Position numbers and translations under genes: made by a program
The notes under the pieces: model-generated
What the model was told of the DNA's origin: nothing
The model's input: the letters and a program-made list of their open reading frames with translations, nothing else
Database searches by the model: none
Part shown: positions 15,883 to 23,860 of the stretch, in pieces
How positions within the stretch are numbered: position 1 is the stretch's first letter
Layout of the letters: every line of letters begins with the position of its first letter
NCBI GenBank assembly: GCA_947302205.1
Contig: CAMYVD010000008.1
Span: 1-63,887, forward strand
Reading direction: 5' to 3'
DNA from: an uncultured Bacteroidales bacterium
GTDB taxonomy: Bacteria; Bacteroidota; Bacteroidia; Bacteroidales; F082
Length of the DNA stretch: 63,887 nt

Positions 15883-15921
15883 GCAAAGATACCGCTTTTC
15901 AAGAAAAAGAATTACTTTTGC
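15883..15921. promoter_or_regulatory. Divergent -7 boxes for sprT-like (minus) and cobW-like (plus)
   Basis: GCAAAGATA at 15883-15891 (TATCTTTGC on minus) faces the SprT-like gene; TACTTTTGC at 15913-15921 faces the CobW-like gene whose ATG is at 15947. Only 21 bases separate them. Confidence 0.55.
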
Positions 15922-15946
15922 ACCCCTAAAACAAAACAAGAACATT

Positions 15947-17185
15947 ATGGCAGTACCTCAAATACCTACTTTGCTGCTCACCGGCTACCTCGGCAGCGGC
16001 AAGACCACATTGGTCAACAAGATTCTCAACAACCGCAAGGGCATTAAGTTTGCCGTCATCGTCAACGACCTTGGTGAGGTCAACATCGATGCTGACCTGA
16101 TTGAAAAGGGAGGCGTCGTCGGTCAGGGTGATGATAGCTTGATGGCTCTCCAGAATGGCTGCATCTGCTGCACGCTGAAGATGGATTTGGTGAAGCAACT
16201 AAGCGAGATCACCTCCATGCGCAAGTTCGACTACATCGTCATCGAGGCCAGCGGCATCTGTGAGCCTGAACCGATTGCCCAGACCCTCTGCACCTATCCG
16301 AGAATGGGCTTTGAGTATTACAAGGACGGTCTCGCTCGTCTTGACTGCATTGTCACCGTGGTCGATGCCCTGCGCTTGCAGGATGAGTTCTCCTGCGGTG
16401 AGAACCTCGTGGGCAAAGCCTTGAAGGAGGATGACCTTGAGAGCCTCGTGATCCAGCAAATTGAGTTCTGCAATATCATCCTGCTGAACAAGGCCTCCGA
16501 AGTCTCCGATTCAGAGCGCGGTCGCATCAAGCAGATCATCCGTGCCCTGCAGCCGAAAGCCGAGATCATCGAGTGCGACTACTGCGACATCGATTTCGAC
16601 AAGATCCTGAACACCCGCATGTTCGACTTCGACGAGGTTGCCACTTCAGCCACATGGATCCAAAAAGTGGAAGGCCATGATGAAGATCACGATGACCATG
16701 ATGAGGATGACGATGATGACCACGAAGAGCATCATCACCATGATCATGATGACGACCACGAGGAACATCACCACCACCACCATCACGATCACGATCATGA
16801 AGAGGGTGAAGCTGAAGAATATGGCATTGGCACCTTCGTTTATTTCCGCCGTCAGCCTTTCAATCTGGCCCGTTTCGACGAGTTTGTGGCCCGTAAGATG
16901 CCGCGTAACGTAATCCGTGCCAAAGGCATCTGCTGGTTCAAGAACGAGGATGAGATTTGCTATATCTTCGAACAAGCCGGCAAGCAAGTGCAACTCCGCA
17001 ACGCTGGCGCTTGGTTTGCCACCATGCCTGAACAGGATCTGCGTGAGATGATGGCTCAAGATGAAGGCCTGCGGCGCGATTGGGACGAGACCTATGGCGA
17101 CCGCATGCAGAAACTGGTCTTCATCGGCCAGCACATGGATCAGGAGACCATCACCAAAGCTTTGGACGAGTGTCTCTCAGTATAA
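15947..17185 (+). CDS. CobW/COG0523-family GTPase, metallochaperone
   Basis: G3E-type GTPase that inserts or traffics metal, often zinc under limitation. The 412-residue protein has a Walker A GYLGSGKTTL, Walker B-like VIVNDLGEVNID, the metal-binding CxCC motif NGCICCTL that defines the family, guanine-specificity LLNKASEV, and a C-terminal CobW domain (FVYFRRQPFNLARFDEFV and following). Between the domains (about residues 240-290) is an extreme His/Asp/Glu-rich loop with runs of up to seven histidines, a likely metal reservoir. ATG 15947 is chosen because it follows promoter 15913-15921 by 25 bases. A longer reading frame from 15878 would start upstream of that promoter. Confidence 0.92.
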   Translation: MAVPQIPTLLLTGYLGSGKTTLVNKILNNRKGIKFAVIVNDLGEVNIDADLIEKGGVVGQGDDSLMALQNGCICCTLKMDLVKQLSEITSMRKFDYIVIEASGICEPEPIAQTLCTYPRMGFEYYKDGLARLDCIVTVVDALRLQDEFSCGENLVGKALKEDDLESLVIQQIEFCNIILLNKASEVSDSERGRIKQIIRALQPKAEIIECDYCDIDFDKILNTRMFDFDEVATSATWIQKVEGHDEDHDDHDEDDDDDHEEHHHHDHDDDHEEHHHHHHHDHDHEEGEAEEYGIGTFVYFRRQPFNLARFDEFVARKMPRNVIRAKGICWFKNEDEICYIFEQAGKQVQLRNAGAWFATMPEQDLREMMAQDEGLRRDWDETYGDRMQKLVFIGQHMDQETITKALDECLSV

Positions 17186-17186
17186 G

Positions 17187-18200
17187 TTATTGCTTTGCGA
17201 ATTTTTTGGTGGATACCCCTTTTGAGGTGGTGGTCCTTTCAATATAGATGCCGGCTTTCAAGTCGGAAGGATTCATTTTCCTGCCAGTGAGGTCATAAAC
17301 CTCCACTTGCTGTATGACTTCCTCGTCTTCGAATTCCTCAATTCCTGTGGTGTCGTGCCCGACGGTTACCCATAGGGTGAGCATCCGCGTCACGCAGTCG
17401 CAGCTCACGGTGAACATGATGTCCATGAAACAGACACTTCCTAGCTGGGCGGCAGGCGAAAGCGTCGCGGTACAGGTGCAATGCACCACTTGGTCGGCAA
17501 CCGTGGGGAAGGAGCTGTAGCTGAAGCCGTCTTCAGTGAAGGTGATGTCATTGAATGACTCGGTGTAAGGCGTCATGTAAATGTGCAGGTCCTCATAACC
17601 GGTGTTTTGGACGTCATACTCAATGGTAATCTGATCCCCGGGCATCATGTAGGCGTCAATCCGTTCGGGGGTGACCTCAAGATTGTACTTTCCGACCATG
17701 TCCACCCAAATGTCGTCTATGGTGAGGCAAGATGCGCCTTCGTGGGCAATGGCGTGAATGCCAAAATATTGGTAATCGACAGCAACCGTCTCAATGTATT
17801 CTGAAAAACGCTCATACTCGCCGCTGCTGACAGTCTTGGTGAAAAGCAGGGTGGCCATCTGATCGGTCGAGGGGCCGCTGCCCGCCCAAAACTCAATGTC
17901 ATAGGTTCCATCGGAGATGCCCCAGAAATAGTAACGGTATTTGAGTTCCTCGCTCATATACAGCTCCATGAACATCCATGAATCGGTGGCTTCGGTGAAG
18001 GCGTACCAGTTGCCGGAGTGGGCCATGCGGTTGTGATCCTTCTCAAGATAACCGCTCAACCATGAATCATCATCGCAAGTCCATCCAATGGGAACGGTAC
18101 AGTCGTGGTTGCCGTACTCAAAGCCTTCAATGAAGACGCTGTCGGCGAATATGAAAGATGTGCTGATGCAGAGTAGTAAGGTGAGGAGCTGTCTTTTCAT
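17187..18200 (-). CDS. Secreted protein with C-terminal T9SS-like sorting domain
   Basis: A 337-residue exported protein of unknown activity. It opens with a signal peptide (MKRQLLTLLLCISTSFIFA), then a jelly-roll/choice-of-anchor-like domain (FIEGFEYGNHDCTVPIGWTCDDDSW, split over about 22-46, through IDDIWVDMVG at about 175), then an Ig-like domain (LEVTPERIDAYMMPGDQ and following). It ends with a short sorting domain (VEVYDLTGRKMNPSDLKAGIYIE...KKFAKQ) resembling T9SS type A. Six cysteines in the mature part may form disulfides. It converges with the CobW-like gene with a one-base gap and is divergent from the AI-2E-type permease. Confidence 0.8.
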   Translation of the reverse strand: MKRQLLTLLLCISTSFIFADSVFIEGFEYGNHDCTVPIGWTCDDDSWLSGYLEKDHNRMAHSGNWYAFTEATDSWMFMELYMSEELKYRYYFWGISDGTYDIEFWAGSGPSTDQMATLLFTKTVSSGEYERFSEYIETVAVDYQYFGIHAIAHEGASCLTIDDIWVDMVGKYNLEVTPERIDAYMMPGDQITIEYDVQNTGYEDLHIYMTPYTESFNDITFTEDGFSYSSFPTVADQVVHCTCTATLSPAAQLGSVCFMDIMFTVSCDCVTRMLTLWVTVGHDTTGIEEFEDEEVIQQVEVYDLTGRKMNPSDLKAGIYIERTTTSKGVSTKKFAKQ

Positions 18201-18217
18201 TTTTCCAGATTTAAAGT

Positions 18218-18256
18218 GCAAAGGTATCAAAAAATTAAAATAATTACTATTTTTGC
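18218..18256. promoter_or_regulatory. Divergent -7 boxes between secreted protein and permease
   Basis: GCAAAGGTA (18218-18226; TACCTTTGC on minus) faces the secreted protein starting at 18200. TATTTTTGC (18248-18256) faces the permease starting at 18275. Confidence 0.55.
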
Positions 18257-18274
18257 TTAACAAATTGTTAAAAA

Positions 18275-19444
18275 ATGGAACAAAACAGTGTCAATAGGTT
18301 GGCTGATTACATTATCAGACTGGCGGGTTTGGCAGCCATGATCGCCATTTGCTGCATTTTCAGCAACGTGCTGATTTACATCCTTATCGCCGTGGTGGTC
18401 TCGCTGATTGGGCATCCGATTATGCGACTTTTCAGAAAGATCCACATCAAGAAATTCCATATTCCCGACTGGATTTCGGCGTTGCTGACCCTCTTCATCA
18501 TTGTTGCCCTGTTGGCACTGGTCATTGCCGTGCTGATCCCTATGGTGGTGAACATCGTCAACGATGCCTCGGTGGCAAGTGATTCAACGATTACGAGTAC
18601 GAGCTGGATTGATGGCATCAACCAGTGGCTGATTGGGATTTTCCCCAACTTGGGTCCGGACTTCAATCTGGTCACCACGCTGTTGAGTGTCCTAAAGGAT
18701 GCCGTGAGCTTCAGCGGCGTGACGGGCTTTGTGGGATCGGTGGCCGGTGTGGTCGTTGACATTGTTGTCGGCGTGTTCACCGTGTCGTTCATTTCGTTCT
18801 TCTTCTTGAAAGATGAAACGCTGTTCAGCAGGATCATCTGCGCTATGGTCCCCAATAGAATCGAGCAAATGATGAACAAGACGCTCGACGAGATCAGACA
18901 GCTGCTCTCACGTTATTTCGTCGGTTTGGTGTTAGAAATGTTAGGTGTTGCCCTACTTGACTTCTTAGGCATCTGGCTCATTGCACGGCTTAATGTCAGC
19001 TACGCCCTCGGTATCGCCGTCATGGCAGGCATCTTGAACATCATTCCTTATATCGGTCCAATTATCGGTGAGGTGGTCGGCGCACTCTTGGGCATGATCC
19101 TGAAGGCGGGTGTCGCTGGCGTCGGGTTGGATGTGAACGTGTGGATCTTCGGCCTGATTATCATCGCCATCATGTTGGCGGTTCAGTTGATCGACAATTT
19201 CGTCTTCCAGCCCTTGATTTACTCCACGAGTATCAAGGCCCATCCGTTGGAGATCTTCATCGTCTTCCTGATGGCAGGCCATGTCGGTGGCATCACGGGC
19301 ATGCTAGTGGCAATCCCAGCCTATACCGTGATCCGTGTGGTCGCGGTCCGCTTCTTCTATCGTTTCAAGATCATCCAGCGGCTTGTGCCAGATCTCAGTG
19401 AGGAGGATAAGCTGATTGAGAATATGGAAGAGGTCAAAGAGTAG
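18275..19444 (+). CDS. AI-2E (PerM/YdiK) family membrane transporter
   Basis: A 389-residue polytopic membrane protein with the family layout: a TM pair near the N-terminus (about 12-45), TM3 at about 65-90 (ISALLTLFIIVALLALVIAV), a soluble loop of about 60 residues, and five further hydrophobic segments. It includes the conserved IIPYIGPIIGEVVGALLGM region (about 250-268) and VQLIDNFVFQPLIYS (about 308-322). Members have been linked to autoinducer-2 export or Na+/H+ exchange, so the substrate is uncertain. Its 3' end overlaps hydE, on the other strand, by 11 bases. Confidence 0.88.
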   Translation: MEQNSVNRLADYIIRLAGLAAMIAICCIFSNVLIYILIAVVVSLIGHPIMRLFRKIHIKKFHIPDWISALLTLFIIVALLALVIAVLIPMVVNIVNDASVASDSTITSTSWIDGINQWLIGIFPNLGPDFNLVTTLLSVLKDAVSFSGVTGFVGSVAGVVVDIVVGVFTVSFISFFFLKDETLFSRIICAMVPNRIEQMMNKTLDEIRQLLSRYFVGLVLEMLGVALLDFLGIWLIARLNVSYALGIAVMAGILNIIPYIGPIIGEVVGALLGMILKAGVAGVGLDVNVWIFGLIIIAIMLAVQLIDNFVFQPLIYSTSIKAHPLEIFIVFLMAGHVGGITGMLVAIPAYTVIRVVAVRFFYRFKIIQRLVPDLSEEDKLIENMEEVKE

Positions 19445-20525
19445 AGGCAGGATTCTTCTTGCGGAAGGCAAGCGAGTCGCCCCAAGCGTTGTACAAGACT
19501 TTATGGCCGATGGCTGCCAGCCTCACATCCAAGCAGGTTTGGCATTGGTCCGGCTTATCCTTGACACAGGCCTTGTCCGGATAAATGAGGTAGTTCTCAC
19601 GGAACTCGTTAGGCGTAAGGTTGGGCATGATGACGTTGGCCCCGACGGCAATGGCTTTCTCGCGTCCCATCGGATCGACCGTCTGGTTGGCGGTGGCGGC
19701 CACCATGTTGATTTCAGGCATCATCAGGCGGAGTATGGCAATCATTTTCAAGGTCAGTTCCATGCGTTTCTCAGCGGTCGGGATCTGGTCCTTGTACTGC
19801 CATAAAGGTGTGTCGGGGTGCGGGATGAACGGCCCCATGCCCACCATGGCCACGTCTTTCCGCTGGAAGAAGAGCAGATCGCCAGCCAGGTCGTCGAGGG
19901 TCTGGAAGGGGAGCCCCACCATCACTCCGGTACCCGTCTGGTAGCCGAGTTTCAGCAGGGTGTCGATGCAGTTCAATCGCGTTTTGAAGTCGTGTTTGGC
20001 ATCCTGCGGATGAATCTTGTAATAAAGCTCTTCGTTGCTCGCCTCAATGCGCAGCAGGTAACGGTGAGCGCCGGCCTCGAACCAGCGACGGTAGGTCTCT
20101 TCGGTTTGCTCGCCCAACGAGAGCGTAATGCCCAAACTCCCGTTGTCAATCTTCTTGATCTCCTTGACCAGAAGCGTGATCTTGTCGGTAAACTCCTTGT
20201 CGGAGCGTTCGCCGCTTTGCAAGGCCACGGAGCCGTAGCCCAACTCGTGCGCCAGTTTGGCACACTCAATCACCTCGTCGTCGCTGAGCTGGTATCGCGT
20301 GAAGTTCGGATTTTTGCTCCGCACGCCGCAATAGAGGCAGTATTTCGTGCAGATATTGCTGTACTCGATGAGGCCGCGCAAATGGACGTAGTTGTCCAGA
20401 TGCTCCAGCTTTACCTGCAGGGCACGGTCGAAGAGCTTCTTCTTGTCGTCACCCTCGGCGGCCAAAAGGAACTTGATCTCCTCTTTGGTGAGGTCTTGCT
20501 TATCTAAGATTCCGTCGATGTTCAT
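19434..20525 (-). CDS. hydE: [FeFe]-hydrogenase H-cluster radical SAM maturase HydE
   Basis: Radical SAM enzyme needed, with HydF and HydG, to assemble the 2Fe subcluster of [FeFe]-hydrogenase. The 363-residue TIM-barrel protein has the 4Fe-4S motif CTKYCLYC (C59, C63, C66), followed by VRSKNPNFTRY and SGERSD characteristic of HydE; BioB and ThiH/PylB are the nearest alternatives. HydF, HydG and the hydrogenase are not in this window. It is the last gene of a three-gene operon: it overlaps the LuxR-type regulator by four bases, which overlaps the hemerythrin gene by four. This coupling suggests redox- or NO-dependent control of hydrogenase maturation. The 3' end overlaps the permease by 11 bases. 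Confidence 0.93.
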   Translation of the reverse strand: MNIDGILDKQDLTKEEIKFLLAAEGDDKKKLFDRALQVKLEHLDNYVHLRGLIEYSNICTKYCLYCGVRSKNPNFTRYQLSDDEVIECAKLAHELGYGSVALQSGERSDKEFTDKITLLVKEIKKIDNGSLGITLSLGEQTEETYRRWFEAGAHRYLLRIEASNEELYYKIHPQDAKHDFKTRLNCIDTLLKLGYQTGTGVMVGLPFQTLDDLAGDLLFFQRKDVAMVGMGPFIPHPDTPLWQYKDQIPTAEKRMELTLKMIAILRLMMPEINMVAATANQTVDPMGREKAIAVGANVIMPNLTPNEFRENYLIYPDKACVKDKPDQCQTCLDVRLAAIGHKVLYNAWGDSLAFRKKNPASTL

Positions 20526-21112
20526 GTCGGGTTGATGTTTTCGTCGATCAAGTTGTTCAGCAAGGCGTATACAGTCAGGCCCGAAACGGACTTGATGCCG
20601 GTTTTGCGGGTGATGTTCTTGCGGTGCGAGATCACGGTGTGGATGGAAAGGTTCATCATGTCGGCAATCTCCTTGTTCATCATGCCTTTGGCCACGGCCA
20701 CCAACACGTCGATTTCACGTTTGGTGAGTTCCACGTCATCGGCTTTCTTGGTGTTTTCGCTTTGTGTAAATTCATTCATCTTGCTGATGACCTTCGCCCT
20801 GGTGTCGTTGATCTCGATGATGCCGCTGTAAGGTGTCAGCATGTTGTGATCAAGGTAGGAGGTCGCAATGGCAATGAGGTGAATGTCATGGTGCTCCTTG
20901 CAGAGTTGGGAGAGGAACTCTTTGTTGAGAAAGCCTAATAGCACAGGGTTGATGATCACGATGTTGGCGTCGGAGGTGGTGATTTTCTCACAAAGATGCT
21001 CGGGACTCTCGATACGTGCTACCACGTCAAACTGCGCCATGCTGTCGATGATCTCGGCCAGCCCGTTGGCGATGATTTCCGAGGCTTCGCAGATGATGAC
21101 ACGGTTTCTCAT
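20522..21112 (-). CDS. LuxR-type HTH regulator with degenerate receiver domain
   Basis: A 196-residue DNA-binding protein. Residues 1-120 have receiver-like beta-alpha alternation (RVIICEASEIIANGLAEII), but the usual phospho-acceptor aspartate is replaced: IVIINPVLL has N55 at that position, and the acidic pocket is reduced to E9. So it is unlikely to be a normal His-Asp phosphorelay target. The C-terminal LuxR HTH is complete (LTKREIDVLVAVAKGMMNKE, then SIHTVISHRKNITRKTG). It lies between hemerythrin and hydE genes with four-base overlaps on both sides, which suggests that the hemerythrin supplies the sensory input. Confidence 0.9.
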   Translation of the reverse strand: MRNRVIICEASEIIANGLAEIIDSMAQFDVVARIESPEHLCEKITTSDANIVIINPVLLGFLNKEFLSQLCKEHHDIHLIAIATSYLDHNMLTPYSGIIEINDTRAKVISKMNEFTQSENTKKADDVELTKREIDVLVAVAKGMMNKEIADMMNLSIHTVISHRKNITRKTGIKSVSGLTVYALLNNLIDENINPT

Positions 21113-21807
21113 GGCAGTGCGTTTTCGAGTGATTCAACGTAAGGGATGAGGATGTGGTCCTCGATGACCGAATGGCGGTTGAGGTCATCGCTCAGCTCCA
21201 TGATGTCGAGTGAAATCTCGATGCGTTCCTTGGGGAGGATGTCGCCCGGCAGGTATTTGAGCAGGATATTCATCATGTCGTCGAGCGTGTCCTGGATATT
21301 GGTGTGATTGTGGCGGAACTCATTGATCTGATAGGTATTGGACCGCTGTCCCTTCCGCAATTCCTCGATGTAGGGGAATACCACCTCTTCCTCGTAATAC
21401 TTGATGTGGCGCATCACCTCTTGCTTGTATTCGTCGTAGAAATGGCTGAGCATGGGGCCGTATTTGGCTCCTGAAGCCTTGATGATACGCTGCAAATGCT
21501 CTTCAAGATGGGGAAAACGCTCATCGAGGTAATACTGGTGCGAAGCCTTCAGGTAGGGGAGAAGGCCGCCCAAGTCGATGCTCTTGATTTCGGCACGATT
21601 AGGCTTGTAGCCGTTGTCGGTGTAAATCGCACAGATGGTAAGGAAGAGTTCGGTGCTGACGTTGTTCATGCGGCACACTTCCTCAATGCTGCGGTCGCCA
21701 AAACCCAATGCGATACCGAATCTCGGCAGCAGCTGCAAAAGCCTTCTGTCGCCTGCGATCAGCTCAGCTAATTTGGAGTCTTTGGATAAAGCTTTCTTTT
21801 TGACCAT
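21109..21807 (-). CDS. Hemerythrin-domain protein
   Basis: A 232-residue cytoplasmic protein with an N-terminal segment of about 65 residues resembling the domain before hemerythrin in Bacteroidota regulators (LLQLLPRFGIALGFGDRSIEEVCRM, split). A hemerythrin-like four-helix bundle follows. Probable diiron ligands are spread over ASHQYYLDERFPHLEEH, MLSHFYDEYKQE, EEEVVFPYIEEL, RHNHTN and HSVIEDHILIPYVESLE. Hemerythrins bind O2 or NO; the ScdA/RIC relatives repair iron-sulfur centres. ATG 21807 is chosen over a longer frame because promoter TAATTTTGC (21836-21828 on minus) lies 21 bases upstream. First gene of the operon with the LuxR-type regulator and hydE. Confidence 0.87.
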   Translation of the reverse strand: MVKKKALSKDSKLAELIAGDRRLLQLLPRFGIALGFGDRSIEEVCRMNNVSTELFLTICAIYTDNGYKPNRAEIKSIDLGGLLPYLKASHQYYLDERFPHLEEHLQRIIKASGAKYGPMLSHFYDEYKQEVMRHIKYYEEEVVFPYIEELRKGQRSNTYQINEFRHNHTNIQDTLDDMMNILLKYLPGDILPKERIEISLDIMELSDDLNRHSVIEDHILIPYVESLENALP

Positions 21808-21827
21808 GATGATTGCTTTTTGATGAG

Positions 21828-21836
21828 GCAAAATTA
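21828..21836 (-). promoter_or_regulatory. -7 box of hemerythrin-hydE operon
   Basis: GCAAAATTA on plus reads TAATTTTGC on minus, matching TAnnTTTG, 21 bases before ATG 21807. Confidence 0.5.
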
Positions 21837-21943
21837 GTAAAAATTCCCTGCACGGATACTGGACCATAAAAATAGAGCCGAAAGGCTTTCTAACTGCGAT
21901 AAAAGAAATCTGGAAAAAAGTTGAATTATTAAAGGGATGTTCG

Positions 21944-21952
21944 TATCTTTGC
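21944..21952 (+). promoter_or_regulatory. -7 box of long-hairpin RNA element, copy 1
   Basis: TATCTTTGC, exact consensus, with a TTG about 20 bases upstream (21921-21923) as possible -33. It lies 70 bases before ACGCTCTTG of the RNA element. The same spacing (68 bases) occurs in copy 2. A minus-strand TATCTTTGC (22214-22206) faces the element from the other side. Confidence 0.6.
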
Positions 21953-22009
21953 GCTTTAACAAATAACGAATTAAATACAGGAAATAGAAGCAATAGACAA
22001 GTAAACTTA

Positions 22010-22165
22010 TAAATCGAGCTGACGCTCTTGTTCTCACTTGGGAAGTCCGGAAAACTTAGCTGCTACGGGAATGAGTTGCGAAAAGCTCACGCCCATAGGC
22101 GTGAGATTTCGTAATCTTATTTGTAGCATGGCAACTTTCCGGACGCCACCAAGTGAATAAGTCCT
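22010..22165 (+). ncRNA. Long-hairpin structured RNA element, copy 1
   Basis: An almost continuous rod can be drawn. CACTTGG 22035-22041 pairs with CCAAGTG 22149-22155; GTCCGGAAA 22045-22053 with TTTCCGGAC 22136-22144; GCTAC 22062-22066 with GTAGC 22123-22127; AATGAG 22070-22075 with CTTATT 22116-22121; TTGCGAAA 22076-22083 with TTTCGTAA 22107-22114; CTCACGCC 22086-22093 with GGCGTGAG 22098-22105 (loop cata). A paralogue lies at about 32555-32709. The overall shape recalls 6S-like RNAs and the Rfam Bacteroidales-1 motif, but I cannot confirm either family by eye. Confidence 0.6.
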
Positions 22166-22317
22166 TACGAAAGCATCGCGCCTTTTTTATATCCGAATGA
22201 AAGTGCAAAGATATGGTGAACGGGAAAATCGGAGATGAGGTTTGCAAGCCTTGCAAAACATAAAATGTTTGTTTGGGATACCGTAAATTTGCATGGATAG
22301 ATTTAAAACAATACGAC
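22166..22317. other. Intergenic stretch after RNA element copy 1
   Basis: Contains a T-rich run (22182-22187), a minus-facing TATCTTTGC box (22214-22206) and a plus-facing TAAATTTGC box (22284-22292) that is a plausible promoter for the gene at 22318. Nothing else was recognised. Confidence 0.4.
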
Positions 22318-23409
22318 ATGGGAAAGACACAACAACAAGTTCATTACCAAAAAGTTTTATTCCGCCGAGATCTGCCTTTTGAGCCCAGTGGTCACCAAAT
22401 CATATATGTTGAGACAGTCGCAAATGAGGATGTCAACACCTACTTTCGCAGGAATATCGTGAATGTGACTGGTATCTTTGGTAAACAGTTCATTTACCTT
22501 CCGGTTCTGTTGGAAGACATGGCGCAGGTGGTGGATTACAATTGGCCTGGGACCGATCCTGATCAGATAGAAGAGGCAAAGCCTGATTTATCATGGTATA
22601 TGGACACTTATCGCGAGATTCTCACATATCGGATTGACAAGAAAGAAGTGGTGCCAGAACTACCGTTGCAAATACCGGAATCTCCGATGCTGTTGCGATT
22701 TGAATATCCTACAATTGAAGGGTATCTTTTCACGCTTTTCCCTTTGCAATATAGAGAAGACAAGCAGTTCGAAGAGCTGTTAAAAGCAATAGAACTTGTT
22801 CCATACTTGGATTCGGGGATTCGCCATAGCTCGATTACCGAAACTTTTGTTCCAGAAGATCCGAGAGACCGTGCGGATTGCTGTGAAATCAGTTTTTTGG
22901 CCGATGAGATAAAGCAACGTATTCAGAAGCTGAAGTTGATGGGTGTAAGTGATTATGCGATAAGGCGTTTGCTCGATTTGCCAGAACCAAAATTAAGCAA
23001 ACTACTCATCACCAGGGATTATCGCATTTTCCTACCCGATTACAATGACATGGAGATTACCATGCCCACGCTATCGAAGGTGGTCTATTTCTTTTATCTG
23101 CGTCATCTGGAAGGGCTTCGGTTTAAAGAGTTGATTGACTATAGGGAGGAATTGTTGGATATTTACTACCGTATCTCTAGCCGAGGAGGAATTGAAAAAA
23201 TGGAACAAAGTATTGATGAATTGGTGGATTCAACTCGCAATTCCATTAACGAGAAGTGCAGTCGCATCCGTTCTGCTTTTGTGAGTCAGTTTAGCGATGA
23301 CTTGGCCAAAAACTATTACATCACGTACGGTGAAGGTAATGCCAAACGCATTGCACTAGACCGTGTTTTGCTGATTGATGAACCGGGAATAATAACAAAC
23401 AAATCATAA
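22318..23409 (+). CDS. Conserved Bacteroidota hypothetical protein, first gene of accessory cluster
   Basis: No function recognised. The 363-residue soluble protein starts MGKTQQQVHYQKVLF; a longer frame from 22273 would begin before the promoter box TAAATTTGC (22284-22292), so ATG 22318 is preferred. The N-terminal half is beta-rich and ligand- or peptide-binding in appearance. The C-terminal half is helical and ends with a pattern I recall from Bacteroidota unknowns: LSKLLITRDYRIFLPDYN, then RNSINEKCSRIRSAFVSQF and LAKNYYI...GEGNAKRIAL. This part could be a winged-helix-like regulator. Four small genes follow closely on the same strand (gaps of 52, overlap 4, 13 bases). GC is lower than in flanking operons. 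Confidence 0.75.
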   Translation: MGKTQQQVHYQKVLFRRDLPFEPSGHQIIYVETVANEDVNTYFRRNIVNVTGIFGKQFIYLPVLLEDMAQVVDYNWPGTDPDQIEEAKPDLSWYMDTYREILTYRIDKKEVVPELPLQIPESPMLLRFEYPTIEGYLFTLFPLQYREDKQFEELLKAIELVPYLDSGIRHSSITETFVPEDPRDRADCCEISFLADEIKQRIQKLKLMGVSDYAIRRLLDLPEPKLSKLLITRDYRIFLPDYNDMEITMPTLSKVVYFFYLRHLEGLRFKELIDYREELLDIYYRISSRGGIEKMEQSIDELVDSTRNSINEKCSRIRSAFVSQFSDDLAKNYYITYGEGNAKRIALDRVLLIDEPGIITNKS

Positions 23410-23461
23410 AGCAGGGAAGCCGAAAACTGCATCAAAGAGTAGGTGTATAATTACAAAACCA

Positions 23462-23860
23462 ATGAACGGAATTAGTTTTAATAACAGAGAACTTACAGCT
23501 ATTTTAAACATAGCACATGGTATGGCTGAAATTGACGGAAAAACAGATTCGATAGAGTTAGAGGTGATTTACTCTCAAATGAGTAGATTAGGGATAGGAC
23601 ATGAAGATATCCTTACACTTACTGAGAATGCTATTTTGGATATGGATCCGCATATGGCCATGAATGTAGTGGCTGAAATGACTCTTGTTCAGAAGCAGTA
23701 TGTACAAGCCTTATTGGTTGTTATCATGGCTTCTGATGGGAAAATACACGAACGGGAAATGACAATGCTGCGTATGTTAACAATGATGTGTGGTCTGCCC
23801 CCAATTAACATGAATGATATTAATGCCACTCTTCAAACTTTTAGAAGCAGGGCGATATGA
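23462..23860 (+). CDS. TerB-like helical protein
   Basis: A 132-residue all-helical protein with the TerB/DjlA-like pattern of two helical repeats, each carrying an acidic metal-binding-like segment: IAHGMAEIDGKTDSIELEVI near residues 18-37 and VVIMASDGKIHEREMTMLRM near 89-108. TerB proteins occur in tellurite-resistance, stress and phage-response gene clusters and in membrane-linked sensing complexes. It overlaps the following membrane-anchored gene by four bases, so the two are probably made together. Specific function unknown. Confidence 0.75.
   Translation: MNGISFNNRELTAILNIAHGMAEIDGKTDSIELEVIYSQMSRLGIGHEDILTLTENAILDMDPHMAMNVVAEMTLVQKQYVQALLVVIMASDGKIHEREMTMLRMLTMMCGLPPINMNDINATLQTFRSRAI

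Noticed and set aside
16646-17134. 162-residue minus-strand frame with a very hydrophobic valine/isoleucine/methionine stretch
   Set aside because: It is the reverse complement of the His/Asp-rich loop of the CobW-like gene (GTG/CAT repeats), not a membrane protein.
21109-21993. Long 294-residue form of the hemerythrin protein
   Set aside because: The extra 62 residues would be translated from DNA upstream of the likely promoter (21836-21828) and have no family similarity.
22166-22214. Minus-strand transcription of RNA element copy 1 as the main product
   Set aside because: A TATCTTTGC box does face it from 22214, but the conserved 70/68-base spacing from the plus-strand promoters in both copies favours the plus strand; minus transcription remains possible.
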